Below are positions 1-7,995 of a stretch of 41,257 nt of DNA, one piece after another. Position 1 is the stretch's first letter, and every line of letters begins with the position of its first letter. The position numbers and the translations under genes were made by a program. Source of the stretch: Bacteroidota bacterium (GTDB lineage Bacteria > Bacteroidota > Bacteroidia > NS11-12g > UBA955); the NCBI GenBank assembly GCA_005788145.1, contig SXYY01000057.1, positions 1 through 41,257 of the forward strand. Reading direction: 5' to 3'. A model generated the notes under the pieces. The model saw only the letters and a list, made by a program, of their open reading frames with translations. It was not told where the DNA came from and ran no database searches.

Positions 1-38
1 AAAAATCCAGAGATGGCACGCAGGGTGAAATTGTTCAT
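1..38 (-). CDS. probable cdsA (phosphatidate cytidylyltransferase), N-terminal 12 codons only
   Basis: On the minus strand an ATG at 38-36 opens a frame reading MNNFTLRAISGF up to the window edge, with no stop. It starts 3 bases after the stop codon of the CPBP protease gene, as the next gene of an operon would. The short N-terminus resembles the start of Bacteroidota CdsA, which makes CDP-diacylglycerol for phospholipid synthesis at the inner membrane, where 'RAITG'-like residues precede the first membrane helix. Twelve residues are too few for certainty, and the identification rests on memory of the family, not on a domain. Confidence 0.4.
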   Translation of the reverse strand, partial: MNNFTLRAISGF

Positions 39-41
39 GGT

Positions 42-947
42 TTATTTTTTGAGGGTGAGGAAAAGTCCGGCCGAAGTTACAGGAATGGCGATGATGTATA
101 CGGCGGGTTGCGACAACCAAGCTTCGGCGTTAAAGAAAATGCCTGTTTTCTGGAACTGCTGCAGGGTGAGGTAGTGGATCAGGACGGTGCTGCCGTTGAA
201 AATGAAGTGCGACAGGGTAGAATACCACAGGGATCCTGTGGATACATAGACCAGTCCTAAGATGAGTCCTATGGCGAAAATGCCCACGAATTCAAAGGGC
301 GAAAAGTGGATGGTCGCGAAAACAAAGGCTTGAAACAGGACGGCGCTTCTTCGGGTTTGAAAACTCTGTGCGGCCATGGTAGTGATGAGTCCACGGAAGA
401 CGTATTCCTCAAAAATGGCGGGCATGAGGGCCAAGATGAAAAGGCAGACAAACAGTTCTGGGAGAACTTCCATGTCGAGCATCGCTTCAAATATCGCTTG
501 TCGTTTGGTATCCAGCAGCGTAAACGCGCGGGAGAAATCGCCCAGAGGCAGGTGTTTGAAATAGGCGGTAGACAGGGCCACGAGGGGAATCATGCCGAGG
601 GCCAGCAGGGTGGCGCCCAGGAGTTTTTTGCTGCTCAGTTTTTGGGTATAGCCCCCAATTTCGTTGGGCTTGTATTGGGCGATCAGGGTGATGAGTAGTG
701 CGGGGATGGCCATGAAGGCGGTGAATTGTAGCAAGTTGCCCCAACGCAATACATTGATTCCCAAGGCCGTGCGAGAGGGGTGGTTGAGCAGTTGCGAGGT
801 TTGATCGGCCGAAAGACCGTAAAGGATTTTGCCCATGAGTTGTGAAAGGCCCAATCCCACCAAACTAAAAACGATGATGGTGAATAGCAGTGCGCCTACG
901 CCCCAGAGATTTCTGAGTGGATTGGTGGAAGGGGTTTGTGAAAGCAT
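42..947 (-). CDS. CPBP family intramembrane metalloprotease (Abi/Rce1-like)
   Basis: A polytopic membrane protein of 301 residues. The CPBP/Rce1 signature is present: EEYVFRG (Glu180, Glu181, Arg185), followed by an IHFSPFEF segment and an SHFIFNG segment carrying the expected His residues. Several hydrophobic helices flank these motifs. Family members cleave membrane-associated substrates or act in peptide maturation or immunity; the substrate here is unknown. The frame is open further upstream to 1088, but the first helix begins shortly after the ATG at 947, and the upstream residues are antisense dusB sequence, so I use 947. This start codon sits 20 bases from the probable dusB start, with the genes diverging. 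The downstream neighbour is a probable cdsA. Confidence 0.85.
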   Translation of the reverse strand: MLSQTPSTNPLRNLWGVGALLFTIIVFSLVGLGLSQLMGKILYGLSADQTSQLLNHPSRTALGINVLRWGNLLQFTAFMAIPALLITLIAQYKPNEIGGYTQKLSSKKLLGATLLALGMIPLVALSTAYFKHLPLGDFSRAFTLLDTKRQAIFEAMLDMEVLPELFVCLFILALMPAIFEEYVFRGLITTMAAQSFQTRRSAVLFQAFVFATIHFSPFEFVGIFAIGLILGLVYVSTGSLWYSTLSHFIFNGSTVLIHYLTLQQFQKTGIFFNAEAWLSQPAVYIIAIPVTSAGLFLTLKK

Positions 948-950
948 GCG

Positions 951-969
951 TAACTTTGCAGCAAAGTTG
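951..969. promoter_or_regulatory. overlapping divergent -7 elements between the CPBP gene and dusB
   Basis: TAACTTTG at 951-958 matches the Bacteroidota -7 consensus TAnnTTTG on the plus strand. CAACTTTG, one base off, lies at 969-962 on the minus strand. Together they form a perfect 8-bp inverted repeat, 952-959 and 961-968, around A960. Plus-strand transcription would start at about 963-967, after the only upstream ATG of dusB (946). No clear -33 element was found at the ideal spacing. Confidence 0.5.
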
Positions 970-1956
970 GTAAAAATCGGCGACATAGCGTTGGGAGAAT
1001 TTCCGTTGTTATTGGCACCCATGGAAGACGTGAGTGATCCGCCGTTTCGGTATGTGTGCAAGCAACACGGGGCCGACCTTATGTACACTGAATTTATTAG
1101 CAGTGAGGGATTGATTCGCGATGCGGTGAAGAGTCGACAGAAGCTCGATATTTTCGATTACGAACGACCGATAGGCATTCAGATTTTCGGGGGCGATGAA
1201 GAGGCGATGGGATTGGCGGCGAGGATTGTGGATGCCACGCAGCCTGATTTGTTGGACATCAATTTTGGTTGTCCGGTGCAGAAGGTGGTTTGCAAGGGCG
1301 CGGGTGCTGGGGTGTTGAAGGACATTGATTTGATGGTAAGATTGACCTCGGCGGTGGTGAAGGGAACGTCGTTGCCGGTAACGGTGAAAACGCGATTGGG
1401 CTGGGACGATAGTACGAAGAACATCGAGGAGGTGGCCGAGCGATTACAAGACGTTGGGGTGAAGGCGTTAACGATTCATGGCAGAACGCGCGTGCAATTG
1501 TATAAGGGCGAGGCGGACTGGACGTTGATTTCGAAAGTGAAAAACAATCCTCGGATACAGATTCCGATTTTTGGCAATGGCGATATTGACTCGCCGCAGA
1601 AGGCGTTGGAGTATAGAAATCGCTATGGGGTGGATGGCATCATGATTGGACGGGCGAGCATTGGCTATCCTTGGATTTTCAGGGAGGTGAAGCATTTTAT
1701 GGCCACGGGTGAGGTGTTGGATGGGCCTACATTGGCTGAGCGATTGGATGCCTGCAGAACCCATTTTGTGAAGAGTGTGGAGTGGAAAGGTCCGAAGGTT
1801 GGGGTGTTTGAGATGCGCAGGCACTATGCGAATTACTTCAAGGGGTTGCCAAATTTCAAGGACTTCAGGGTGAAGTTGGTGGGTTGCGAGGTTCCGGATG
1901 AGATTTTGGAGACCTTGGATCGCATTTTGGTGGAGTACGAGGGCTTGGTGAATTGA
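967..1956 (+). CDS. dusB: tRNA-dihydrouridine synthase B
   Basis: FMN-dependent reductase that makes dihydrouridine in the D-loop of tRNA. The TIM-barrel family motifs are clear: LAPMEDVSDPPFR near the N-terminus, NFGCPVQKVVCKGAGAGVL with the catalytic Cys of GCP at residue 102, TVKTRLGW, TIHGRTR and NGDI, and GIMIGRASIGYPW for phosphate binding. I place the start at TTG 967, which gives MVKIGDIALGEF, the usual N-terminus of Bacteroidota DusB. It also lies just after a -7 element at 951-958. The only nearby ATG (946) would add seven residues and lie upstream of that promoter; still longer frames to 829 overlap the divergent CPBP gene and are not credible. The function is secure and the exact start is moderately sure. 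Confidence 0.92.
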   Translation: MVKIGDIALGEFPLLLAPMEDVSDPPFRYVCKQHGADLMYTEFISSEGLIRDAVKSRQKLDIFDYERPIGIQIFGGDEEAMGLAARIVDATQPDLLDINFGCPVQKVVCKGAGAGVLKDIDLMVRLTSAVVKGTSLPVTVKTRLGWDDSTKNIEEVAERLQDVGVKALTIHGRTRVQLYKGEADWTLISKVKNNPRIQIPIFGNGDIDSPQKALEYRNRYGVDGIMIGRASIGYPWIFREVKHFMATGEVLDGPTLAERLDACRTHFVKSVEWKGPKVGVFEMRRHYANYFKGLPNFKDFRVKLVGCEVPDEILETLDRILVEYEGLVN

Positions 1957-1974
1957 GAGATTTCCTTACATTTG
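1945..1974 (+). promoter_or_regulatory. Bacteroidota-type promoter for the Omp28-like gene
   Basis: TTG at 1945-1947, a 19-base spacer, then TACATTTG at 1967-1974, matching TAnnTTTG exactly. The predicted RNA start is about 1980, giving a leader of roughly 15 bases before the ATG at 1995. The -33 element lies inside the last codons of dusB. Confidence 0.7.
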
Positions 1975-1994
1975 CCTTTAAGAGATAAAATACT

Positions 1995-4016
1995 ATGAAA
2001 AAAACAATACTTTCTTTGATGGCTTTGGTATCGTTGGGTGCGTTTGCGCAGACTGGATACTATGTAGCCCCGGGCACTGGATCGGGTAATCCAGGGGGAT
2101 TAAATGGCGATGCGGAATACCCTCCAGGGGGCGGTTTGCCAACAGGATGGACAACCCTAATAACAGGTCCACAGAACGAAATGTGGAGCGCGTCACAAAA
2201 CATGCCTTTCACTTTCAAATTCAACGACCAAGACGTAACTAGCTACAAAGTGGCTGCCAACGGTGTCGTAACTTTTGATGTTGCTACAACCATCACGCCT
2301 TCTGCCGTGAATGGCGATTTGCCAAATGCGGGTATTCCGAACCAATCGGTTTGTGTGTGGGGTGTTGGTGCAACAGCCACTGGTGATTACGTGGTGTCTA
2401 AAACTTTCGGAACCGCTGGCAAACGTCAGCATTGGATTCAGTACAATAGCTGCTCTGAGGCCAACATTGGCACAGGATGGATTTATGCCAGTATCGTATT
2501 GGAAGAAGGAACCAACAACATTTACATCGTAGATCAGCGTTACAACGGTACAGCGGCGTCTAAGATTTCTATGGGTGTTCAGATTGACGGCAGCACAGCG
2601 ATTAAGGTGAGTGGAACACCTGCTTACGGCATGAAAGCGGTGAACGATCCTACCACTGCTGATAACGTGTTTTACAGTTTCATTCCAGGCATTCAGCCAG
2701 CCAATGAAGCGGGTATCACTGCGTTGAATGTTGCAAAGTATTTGAGTTTGAACAGTGCTCCGTATGACATTTCCATGAGTATCATCAACGGAGGTTCTAG
2801 TGCAATTACCTCTTTGGATGTTGAATACACCATCGATGGTGGTGCTGCAGTAAGCGGTAAAATTACTGGTTTGAACATCGCTTCAGGTGCCACCGGTACT
2901 GCGGTACACCCAACCAAGTGGTCAGGTGCTACTGTAGGGGCTCATACTGTAGCTGTGAAAATTGTAAAAGTGAATGGTGCAGTTGACACAAAAGTGGGTA
3001 ACAACAATGCGACCAAAGCGGTGATGGTATTTGACAAAGCAGTTGATCGCAAGATTATGAATGAAATATTCACTTCTTCTACTTGTCCTCCTTGTACGCC
3101 AGGTAATGTCAACTACAACAAAGTGATTGAAGGCAGAACAAAACACAGCACGATTAAATACCAAGTAAACTTTCCAGGTACTGGCGACCCTTATTGCACG
3201 CAAGAAGTGAAAGATCGTATGACTTTTTACGCAGTGAATTCAGTGCCAAGAATGGAAATTGACGGAGGATGGGACGGTAATGCAAATTCTTTTTCTACGG
3301 GTTTGTATGATGATTTCCAAGCCAAGCCCGCCTTCGTGGAAATTACCGGAAGTGTCTCGTTGACATGGAAAAATACTGTGACCTTGGATGTGACTTTGAA
3401 TCCTTTGTTGGACAACGGAAGTAATAACTTAAAATTGCATGCAGTCATTGTTGAAGGAATCACATACGCAAATAAAAAGTCGAATGGTGAGACCAAGTTT
3501 GAGGAAGTGATGAAGAAGATGATGACGGGTTCTGTAGGACAGGTTTTGACGCCTTTGAAGAAGGATACCAAGGTGACCAAGAAAATCGCCTACACTTTCA
3601 ACGGTGGATACCGTTTGCCACTGGATGGTTCTGCGGCGCAGCACATCAATCACTTGTCTGAAAACAGTGTAGAAACTTGGAATGATTTGGCAGTCGTGGT
3701 ATTTGTCCAAGATGCCAGTACCAAAGAGATTTTGCAATCTCAGACTTTCCCAATTGCATTGGTGGGTACGGAGGCAGTTGAGCAGAACTTGAACTTGTAT
3801 CCCAACCCTGCTAACAGCGTCTTTGTTGTTGAAGCAAAGGAAATGGGCAACGCTGCTGTGGTTGTTACCGACATGCAAGGCAAAGTGGTGTTCAATGGTA
3901 ACATGAATGCTGGTGCTTTGAGCATGAACGTGGCCGACTGGTCGAACGGTGTTTACATGGTATCAGTAAACGGCAATAGTAAGAATTTGAATAGCAAGAT
4001 TGTGATTCGTAAATAA
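1995..4016 (+). CDS. secreted Omp28-like thioredoxin-fold protein with type IX secretion C-terminal domain
   Basis: A 673-residue secreted protein. Residues 1-19 form a signal peptide ending AFAQ. The N-terminal 250 residues look like beta-rich adhesin or lectin-like sequence (not recognised), followed by an Ig-like or CARDB-like stretch near 260-345. From about residue 350 it resembles Omp28-related proteins: TSSTCPPCTPG holds a CxxC pair at Cys364 and Cys367 in a thioredoxin-like context, with a VPRMEIDGG segment in the cis-proline position. The last 75 residues (NLYPNPANSV, VTDMQGKVV, NGVYMVSV, KIVIRK) form a type A sorting domain for the type IX system, which exports proteins across the outer membrane. 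It has its own promoter. A role in extracellular disulfide chemistry is an inference from the CPPC motif. Confidence 0.85.
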   Translation: MKKTILSLMALVSLGAFAQTGYYVAPGTGSGNPGGLNGDAEYPPGGGLPTGWTTLITGPQNEMWSASQNMPFTFKFNDQDVTSYKVAANGVVTFDVATTITPSAVNGDLPNAGIPNQSVCVWGVGATATGDYVVSKTFGTAGKRQHWIQYNSCSEANIGTGWIYASIVLEEGTNNIYIVDQRYNGTAASKISMGVQIDGSTAIKVSGTPAYGMKAVNDPTTADNVFYSFIPGIQPANEAGITALNVAKYLSLNSAPYDISMSIINGGSSAITSLDVEYTIDGGAAVSGKITGLNIASGATGTAVHPTKWSGATVGAHTVAVKIVKVNGAVDTKVGNNNATKAVMVFDKAVDRKIMNEIFTSSTCPPCTPGNVNYNKVIEGRTKHSTIKYQVNFPGTGDPYCTQEVKDRMTFYAVNSVPRMEIDGGWDGNANSFSTGLYDDFQAKPAFVEITGSVSLTWKNTVTLDVTLNPLLDNGSNNLKLHAVIVEGITYANKKSNGETKFEEVMKKMMTGSVGQVLTPLKKDTKVTKKIAYTFNGGYRLPLDGSAAQHINHLSENSVETWNDLAVVVFVQDASTKEILQSQTFPIALVGTEAVEQNLNLYPNPANSVFVVEAKEMGNAAVVVTDMQGKVVFNGNMNAGALSMNVADWSNGVYMVSVNGNSKNLNSKIVIRK

Positions 4017-4064
4017 GAATGACAAACACAACAATTTTTTCGTTCAAATGTCGTTTGGTATAGT

Positions 4065-4208
4065 ATGAGGCGCAGTTTACGCATGGTTCAAGTGGTGTTG
4101 TTGTTTGTGATAACAGCACTGTTGTTAGAAGCCTGTGGAACTGCAAAGGGTAAATCTTGTAAGCCCCCTCGAAAGCGTTATTTTCACGATACATTTTTGA
4201 ATATGTAA
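4065..4208 (+). CDS. small lipoprotein, 47 residues
   Basis: A short frame with a basic N-terminus (MRRSLR), a hydrophobic helix (about residues 8-21) and a lipobox-like LEAC with Cys24. A 23-residue mature part contains one further Cys and the basic run KPPRKRY. This is the layout of the small lipoproteins often found in Bacteroidota. It lies 48 bases after the Omp28-like gene and ends 2 bases before a strong terminator, which supports it as a real last gene of the unit. No function is recognised. Confidence 0.6.
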   Translation: MRRSLRMVQVVLLFVITALLLEACGTAKGKSCKPPRKRYFHDTFLNM

Positions 4209-4210
4209 TC

Positions 4211-4243
4211 AAAAAAGCCCCGGCAGCGCCGGGGCTTTTTTTT
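4211..4243. terminator. strong bidirectional intrinsic terminator
   Basis: A perfect stem GCCCCGGC / GCCGGGGC with a 3-base loop (AGC, 4225-4227). It is flanked by A6 on the left and T8 on the right, so it can work in both directions. It ends the unit of the Omp28-like gene and small lipoprotein and isolates trhO. Confidence 0.9.
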
Positions 4244-4303
4244 AACCCTGCACGAAACCAACGCCGGGTCCTTTTGGAGGCCCCAATTTTGTTGAAGATT
4301 TCG

Positions 4304-4311
4304 TATTTTTG
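4304..4311 (+). promoter_or_regulatory. -7 element for trhO
   Basis: TATTTTTG matches TAnnTTTG 30 bases before the trhO ATG. A -33 TTG at ideal distance is not obvious; the nearest good candidate is the TTTTGG at 4272-4277, which is several bases too far. Confidence 0.45.
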
Positions 4312-4341
4312 TAGAACTTTATCAATCTATAATCTCAGTCC

Positions 4342-5358
4342 ATGTTATTGCGAAACATTGTGAACCGGGAGGAACTGAAACGTCGGATGGATGCCGATGT
4401 TCGTCCTTACACCACCATTTCTTTTTATTGCTACCACCCCATAGAGGATCCCATGGCTTTCCGCAACGATTTGTTTTTGCGGTTTTCACGTTTGGAAGTT
4501 GTGGGTAGAATTTATATCGCCCATGAGGGAATCAATGCACAGCTAGCGCTGCCTTCAGCGCATTTTGAGGCGTTTAAATCGGATTTGTACACCATCGACT
4601 TCTTGAACGGCATTCGATTGAATGTGGCCATTGAGGAGAAGCAGAAGAGTTTCATCAAATTGGATGTGAAAGTGAGGGAAAAGATTGTGGCCGATGGCAT
4701 TGATGATCCTACCTTCAGTTTGCAGAATCGGGGAAAATACCTGGACGCTGCAAATTGGAATCAAAAAATGGCCGATCCCAATGCAGTGGTGATTGACATG
4801 CGAAACCATTACGAAAGTGAAGTGGGTAGGTTTGAGGGTGCGAGCTGTCCGGATACAGATACGTTCAGGGACGAGTTGGCGCGGGTTTTGGATTTGTATA
4901 AGGAGGAGAAGGACAAGCCCATTTTGATGTATTGCACGGGAGGGATTCGGTGTGAGAAAGCCAGTGCATGGATGAAGCACAACGGCTACAACGAGGTGTA
5001 TCACTTGGAGGGTGGGATCATCAATTATGTGAACCAGGTTAAGGCTTCGGGTTTGGAGAATAAGTTCAAGGGGGTAAATTTTGTATTTGACCAGCGTTTG
5101 GCTGAGCGTGTGAGCGATGATGTGATTGCCGTTTGTTATCAGTGTGGTTCACCTGCAGATAGCCACATCAATTGCGCCAATACCGGTTGCCATTTGTTGT
5201 TCATTCAATGCAGCGCTTGTGCTGAGAAATTTGAGCGTTGTTGCTCAGAGGATTGCAGGTCGGTCATCCACTTGCCTGAAGAAGAACAAATTCAATTGCG
5301 CAAGGGCAAGCCGGCGGGCAGAATCTTCAGTAAGGGAAGATTTCCAGGCAAAGTGTAA
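4342..5358 (+). CDS. trhO: tRNA uridine(34) hydroxylase (rhodanese family)
   Basis: Oxygen-dependent enzyme (YceA/TrhO family) that hydroxylates wobble uridine 34 as a step toward 5-carboxymethoxyuridine in some tRNAs. The 338-residue length is normal. An N-terminal ferredoxin-like domain (EGINAQLALP near 62) is followed by a rhodanese domain (VVIDMRNHYESEVGRFEGA) with the active-site loop YCTGGIRCEKA carrying Cys198. A C-terminal Cys-rich region (CYQCG, NCANTGCHLLFIQCSAC) follows, as is usual in the family. It stands alone between a terminator and the next gene. Confidence 0.93.
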   Translation: MLLRNIVNREELKRRMDADVRPYTTISFYCYHPIEDPMAFRNDLFLRFSRLEVVGRIYIAHEGINAQLALPSAHFEAFKSDLYTIDFLNGIRLNVAIEEKQKSFIKLDVKVREKIVADGIDDPTFSLQNRGKYLDAANWNQKMADPNAVVIDMRNHYESEVGRFEGASCPDTDTFRDELARVLDLYKEEKDKPILMYCTGGIRCEKASAWMKHNGYNEVYHLEGGIINYVNQVKASGLENKFKGVNFVFDQRLAERVSDDVIAVCYQCGSPADSHINCANTGCHLLFIQCSACAEKFERCCSEDCRSVIHLPEEEQIQLRKGKPAGRIFSKGRFPGKV

Positions 5359-5480
5359 AATAATTTGAGCAGTTTGTCGTTTATGTGTAATGAATTCGGA
5401 GTTCACGGTGTGCGCGGGTCGTGGATGCAGGTCTCCGCTCCTTATATTCGCAGAATTAATTTTAATTGAAACACAATACG

Positions 5481-6227
5481 ATGAGATATACTCGTAATGC
5501 GCAAGAGAAATCTTGGTTACGATGGGCAGTGATACTGCTTACAGTGATGGCGATGCCCAGTGATGTTTTTGGACAGTGGGGATTTGGTGCAGATGCAGGC
5601 AGTGCAGACACAACAGCAAAAGACAGCGGTGCAACTTCGGGTGGTGGCGATGGTGGTTGGGGTATGGATGGTGGCGGATCTGCGGAAGAGCCGGCGATAA
5701 AGCGAGCGCCTTACGTTCGGTTTGTGCCTCCTTACGATAGCATGCGTGAGATTATCTTTTACGAGAACATCATTGAGGATGAGATGTGTGAGAATTGCGG
5801 GGCCGATTCGTTGTATTGGCGCGCCAAGAAGTATTTGGTTCAGCGCTTCGGCAAAGAGGGATACAAGAAGATGGTGATAGAGGATAAGCTGGCCGAACGG
5901 ATTGTTTTGAAGGTAACCACTCCGATGGTTTGCAGATACGGACAGTATAACAAGAAGCAGGAAGGTGTTTTGGAATACAGATTGACATTGCGATTCAAGG
6001 ACAGTAGATACAAGTATCAATTTGGCAATTTTATTCATGTTGAAGCGGAAGAGGGACTGAGCACGAAGATTTCAAGAACCTACCACGAGCACTACATGCG
6101 TTTGAAAAAAGGTTTTCAATATACAGATCGTTATTTGTTGGCGGCAGATTTTGAGGTAAACGAGGTTGTAACGGGCTTGAAAAAGACGTTGCAGCAGCCT
6201 TATCAGCCCGACGAGGACGATTGGTAG
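5481..6227 (+). CDS. secreted protein with a DUF4468-like domain
   Basis: A 248-residue exported protein. After a basic start there is a hydrophobic signal segment ending VFGQ (about residue 32), then a Gly/Ala/Asp-rich low-complexity linker (about 35-70). A folded domain from about residue 90 contains two conserved-looking Cys (CENC) and a pattern like DUF4468 proteins of Bacteroidota: ADSLYWRAKKYLVQRF, then VCRYGQ and LTLRFKDSRYKYQF, with alternating strands and a helix. Function is unknown. The frame extends to a TTG at 5466, but the ATG at 5481 gives the better signal peptide. A TATATTCG element at 5443-5450 may be its -7 box, one base off the consensus. Confidence 0.65.
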   Translation: MRYTRNAQEKSWLRWAVILLTVMAMPSDVFGQWGFGADAGSADTTAKDSGATSGGGDGGWGMDGGGSAEEPAIKRAPYVRFVPPYDSMREIIFYENIIEDEMCENCGADSLYWRAKKYLVQRFGKEGYKKMVIEDKLAERIVLKVTTPMVCRYGQYNKKQEGVLEYRLTLRFKDSRYKYQFGNFIHVEAEEGLSTKISRTYHEHYMRLKKGFQYTDRYLLAADFEVNEVVTGLKKTLQQPYQPDEDDW

Positions 6228-6337
6228 GTCGATTGATTTTACAGCGAATACTGCGCTTTTCACCCCCGTATTGTTGGCATTGGATGCAGGCATTTGCTGT
6301 CCAATCGAAGAAAGCATGAAAAAAAGTTGTGTATATC

Positions 6338-6368
6338 TTGCTCTAAGAGAGAAAATATCCTATTTTTG
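6338..6368 (+). promoter_or_regulatory. promoter of the rplM-rpsI-rpsB-tsf operon
   Basis: TTG at 6338-6340, a 20-base spacer, and TATTTTTG at 6361-6368: an exact match to the Bacteroidota consensus. The predicted leader before the GTG at 6400 is about 25 bases. I see no structured ribosomal-protein leader in the 172 bases upstream of rplM. Confidence 0.8.
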
Positions 6369-6399
6369 CAACCCCAAAAACTAAGTAAGAATTACAAAC

Positions 6400-6843
6400 G
6401 TGAATCCGCTGAGTACATACAAAACCGTTTCGGTTAACAAAATGACTGCCGACAAGCAGTGGTTTGTTGTTGACGCAAATGGACAGACATTAGGCCGTAT
6501 GGCCTCTCAAATTGCTTCGGTATTGCGAGGCAAAAACAAGCCTTCTTACACACCCCATGTGGACTGTGGTGACAACGTGATCGTGATCAACGCGTCACAT
6601 GTTGCTATGACGGCTGGCAAGTTCGACAAGAAAGAGTATTTGCGTCACACAGGATTTCCTGGTGGTCAGCGAAGCACATTGGCGAAGAACGTGAAGCCTG
6701 CTCGTTTGATCGAGATGGCGGTGAAAGGCATGTTGCCGAAGAATCGCTTAGGCCGTAGATTGTTTACGAATTTGTTTGTGTACGAAGGATCAGAGCATCC
6801 CCACGCGGCACAACAACCCAAAGTAATGAATACTGAAAACTGA
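6400..6843 (+). CDS. rplM: 50S ribosomal protein L13
   Basis: Early-assembly protein of the large ribosomal subunit. The 147 residues match bacterial L13: WFVVDANGQTLGRMAS near the start, TPHVDCGDNVIVINA, GFPGGQR and the KGMLPKNRLGRRL motif. The GTG start at 6400 gives MNPLSTYKT, which lines up with the MDTLSYKT-like N-terminus of Bacteroidota L13; the next Met (residue 15) would cut this off. First gene of the operon, 5 bases before rpsI. Confidence 0.97.
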   Translation: MNPLSTYKTVSVNKMTADKQWFVVDANGQTLGRMASQIASVLRGKNKPSYTPHVDCGDNVIVINASHVAMTAGKFDKKEYLRHTGFPGGQRSTLAKNVKPARLIEMAVKGMLPKNRLGRRLFTNLFVYEGSEHPHAAQQPKVMNTEN

Positions 6844-6848
6844 GCCCT

Positions 6849-7229
6849 ATGATAAACACCTCAGGCAGAAGAAAAGCCGCTGTTGCACGCGTGTACCTGA
6901 AAGAAGGTAACGGAACCATTATTGTAAACAAGAAGCCATTGGAAGTTTACTTCCCATTATCATGGCATCAATCAGCCATTCAAGCCCCTATGGCATTGAC
7001 TGAGAACGGAGGAAAGTACGACGTTCAGGTGAATGTATGTGGAGGTGGTGTAAGCGGACAAGCGCAAGCGATCCGTTTGGCCATTTCTAAGGCTTTGGTT
7101 GACATCAATGCAGAGTTGAAATCTCCTTTGAGACAGGCAGGATTCATGACACGTGACTCACGTGTTGTTGAACGTAAGAAGCCAGGTCAGAAAAAGGCAC
7201 GTCGTCGCTTCCAGTTCTCTAAACGTTAA
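6849..7229 (+). CDS. rpsI: 30S ribosomal protein S9
   Basis: Small-subunit protein whose basic tail reaches the P-site tRNA. Its 126 residues show the family signature: [15 protein letters not shown] at the start, the [19 protein letters not shown] helix region, LTRD-type [20 protein letters not shown], and the terminal FSKR. The residues before the tail read RRRFQFSKR where RRSPQFSKR is usual, a mild variation. Cotranscribed with rplM and rpsB. Confidence 0.97.
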   Translation: MINTSGRRKAAVARVYLKEGNGTIIVNKKPLEVYFPLSWHQSAIQAPMALTENGGKYDVQVNVCGGGVSGQAQAIRLAISKALVDINAELKSPLRQAGFMTRDSRVVERKKPGQKKARRRFQFSKR

Positions 7230-7237
7230 TTATACCC

Positions 7238-7984
7238 ATGGCATATACTCAGCAAGATTTGTTGGAAGCAGGTGTACATTTTGGTCACCTTACCCGCAAA
7301 TGGAATCCCAAGATGGCTCCATACATTTTTATGGAACAGAATGGTATCCATATTATTGATTTGAAAAAAACCGAAAGCAAGTTGGAGGAAGCCAAAGCGG
7401 CAGCCAAGAACATTGCGCGTTCAGGACGTAGGGTTTTGTTCGTGGCTACCAAAAAGCAAGCGAAAGAGATTGTTGCCGAAGAAGCCAAGCGCGCCAACAT
7501 GCCTTTCACCACAGAGCGTTGGTTGGGTGGTATGTTGACAAACTTCCAAACTGTACGCAAGAGCATCAAGCGTATGCAGAACATCGACAAGATGGCAACT
7601 GACGGAACGTTTGATCGTATCAACAAGAAAGAGCGTTTGATGTTGGATCGTGAAAAAGCAAAATTGCGCATGATTTTGGGTGGTATCGAGGATATGACCA
7701 AATTGCCAGGTGCTATTTTCATCATCGACGTGAAGCGTGAACACATTGCTGTGTCTGAGGCCACCCGTTTGGGTATCCCCACCATCGCATTGGTAGATAC
7801 AAACTCAGATCCTACTGTGGTTGATTACTCAATCCCCGGAAACGATGATGCTTCCAAGTCTATTCAGTTGATTGCCCGTGAAATTGCGGATGCCATCATC
7901 GAAGGTAGCCTGGAGCGCAAGCGTGAAAAGTCTGAAGACGATGCAACCCCCGTTGCTGAAAAAGAAGTTGCGGCAGAAGTATAA
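7238..7984 (+). CDS. rpsB: 30S ribosomal protein S2
   Basis: Small-subunit protein bound near the head-body neck, needed for S1 and mRNA docking. The 248 residues carry the hallmark [49 protein letters not shown] and [11 protein letters not shown]. The C-terminal tail is acidic. It sits 8 bases after rpsI and 11 before tsf. Confidence 0.97.
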   Translation: MAYTQQDLLEAGVHFGHLTRKWNPKMAPYIFMEQNGIHIIDLKKTESKLEEAKAAAKNIARSGRRVLFVATKKQAKEIVAEEAKRANMPFTTERWLGGMLTNFQTVRKSIKRMQNIDKMATDGTFDRINKKERLMLDREKAKLRMILGGIEDMTKLPGAIFIIDVKREHIAVSEATRLGIPTIALVDTNSDPTVVDYSIPGNDDASKSIQLIAREIADAIIEGSLERKREKSEDDATPVAEKEVAAEV

Positions 7985-7995
7985 TTGAATTAACA

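Noticed and set aside
829-966. Longer dusB frame from ATG 829 or ATG 946
   Set aside because: It overlaps the divergent CPBP gene, adds residues unlike DusB, and lies upstream of the -7 box at 951-958.
6228-6399. Possible structured autoregulatory leader before rplM
   Set aside because: The promoter at 6338-6368 leaves only about 25 bases of leader, and no conserved fold was visible.
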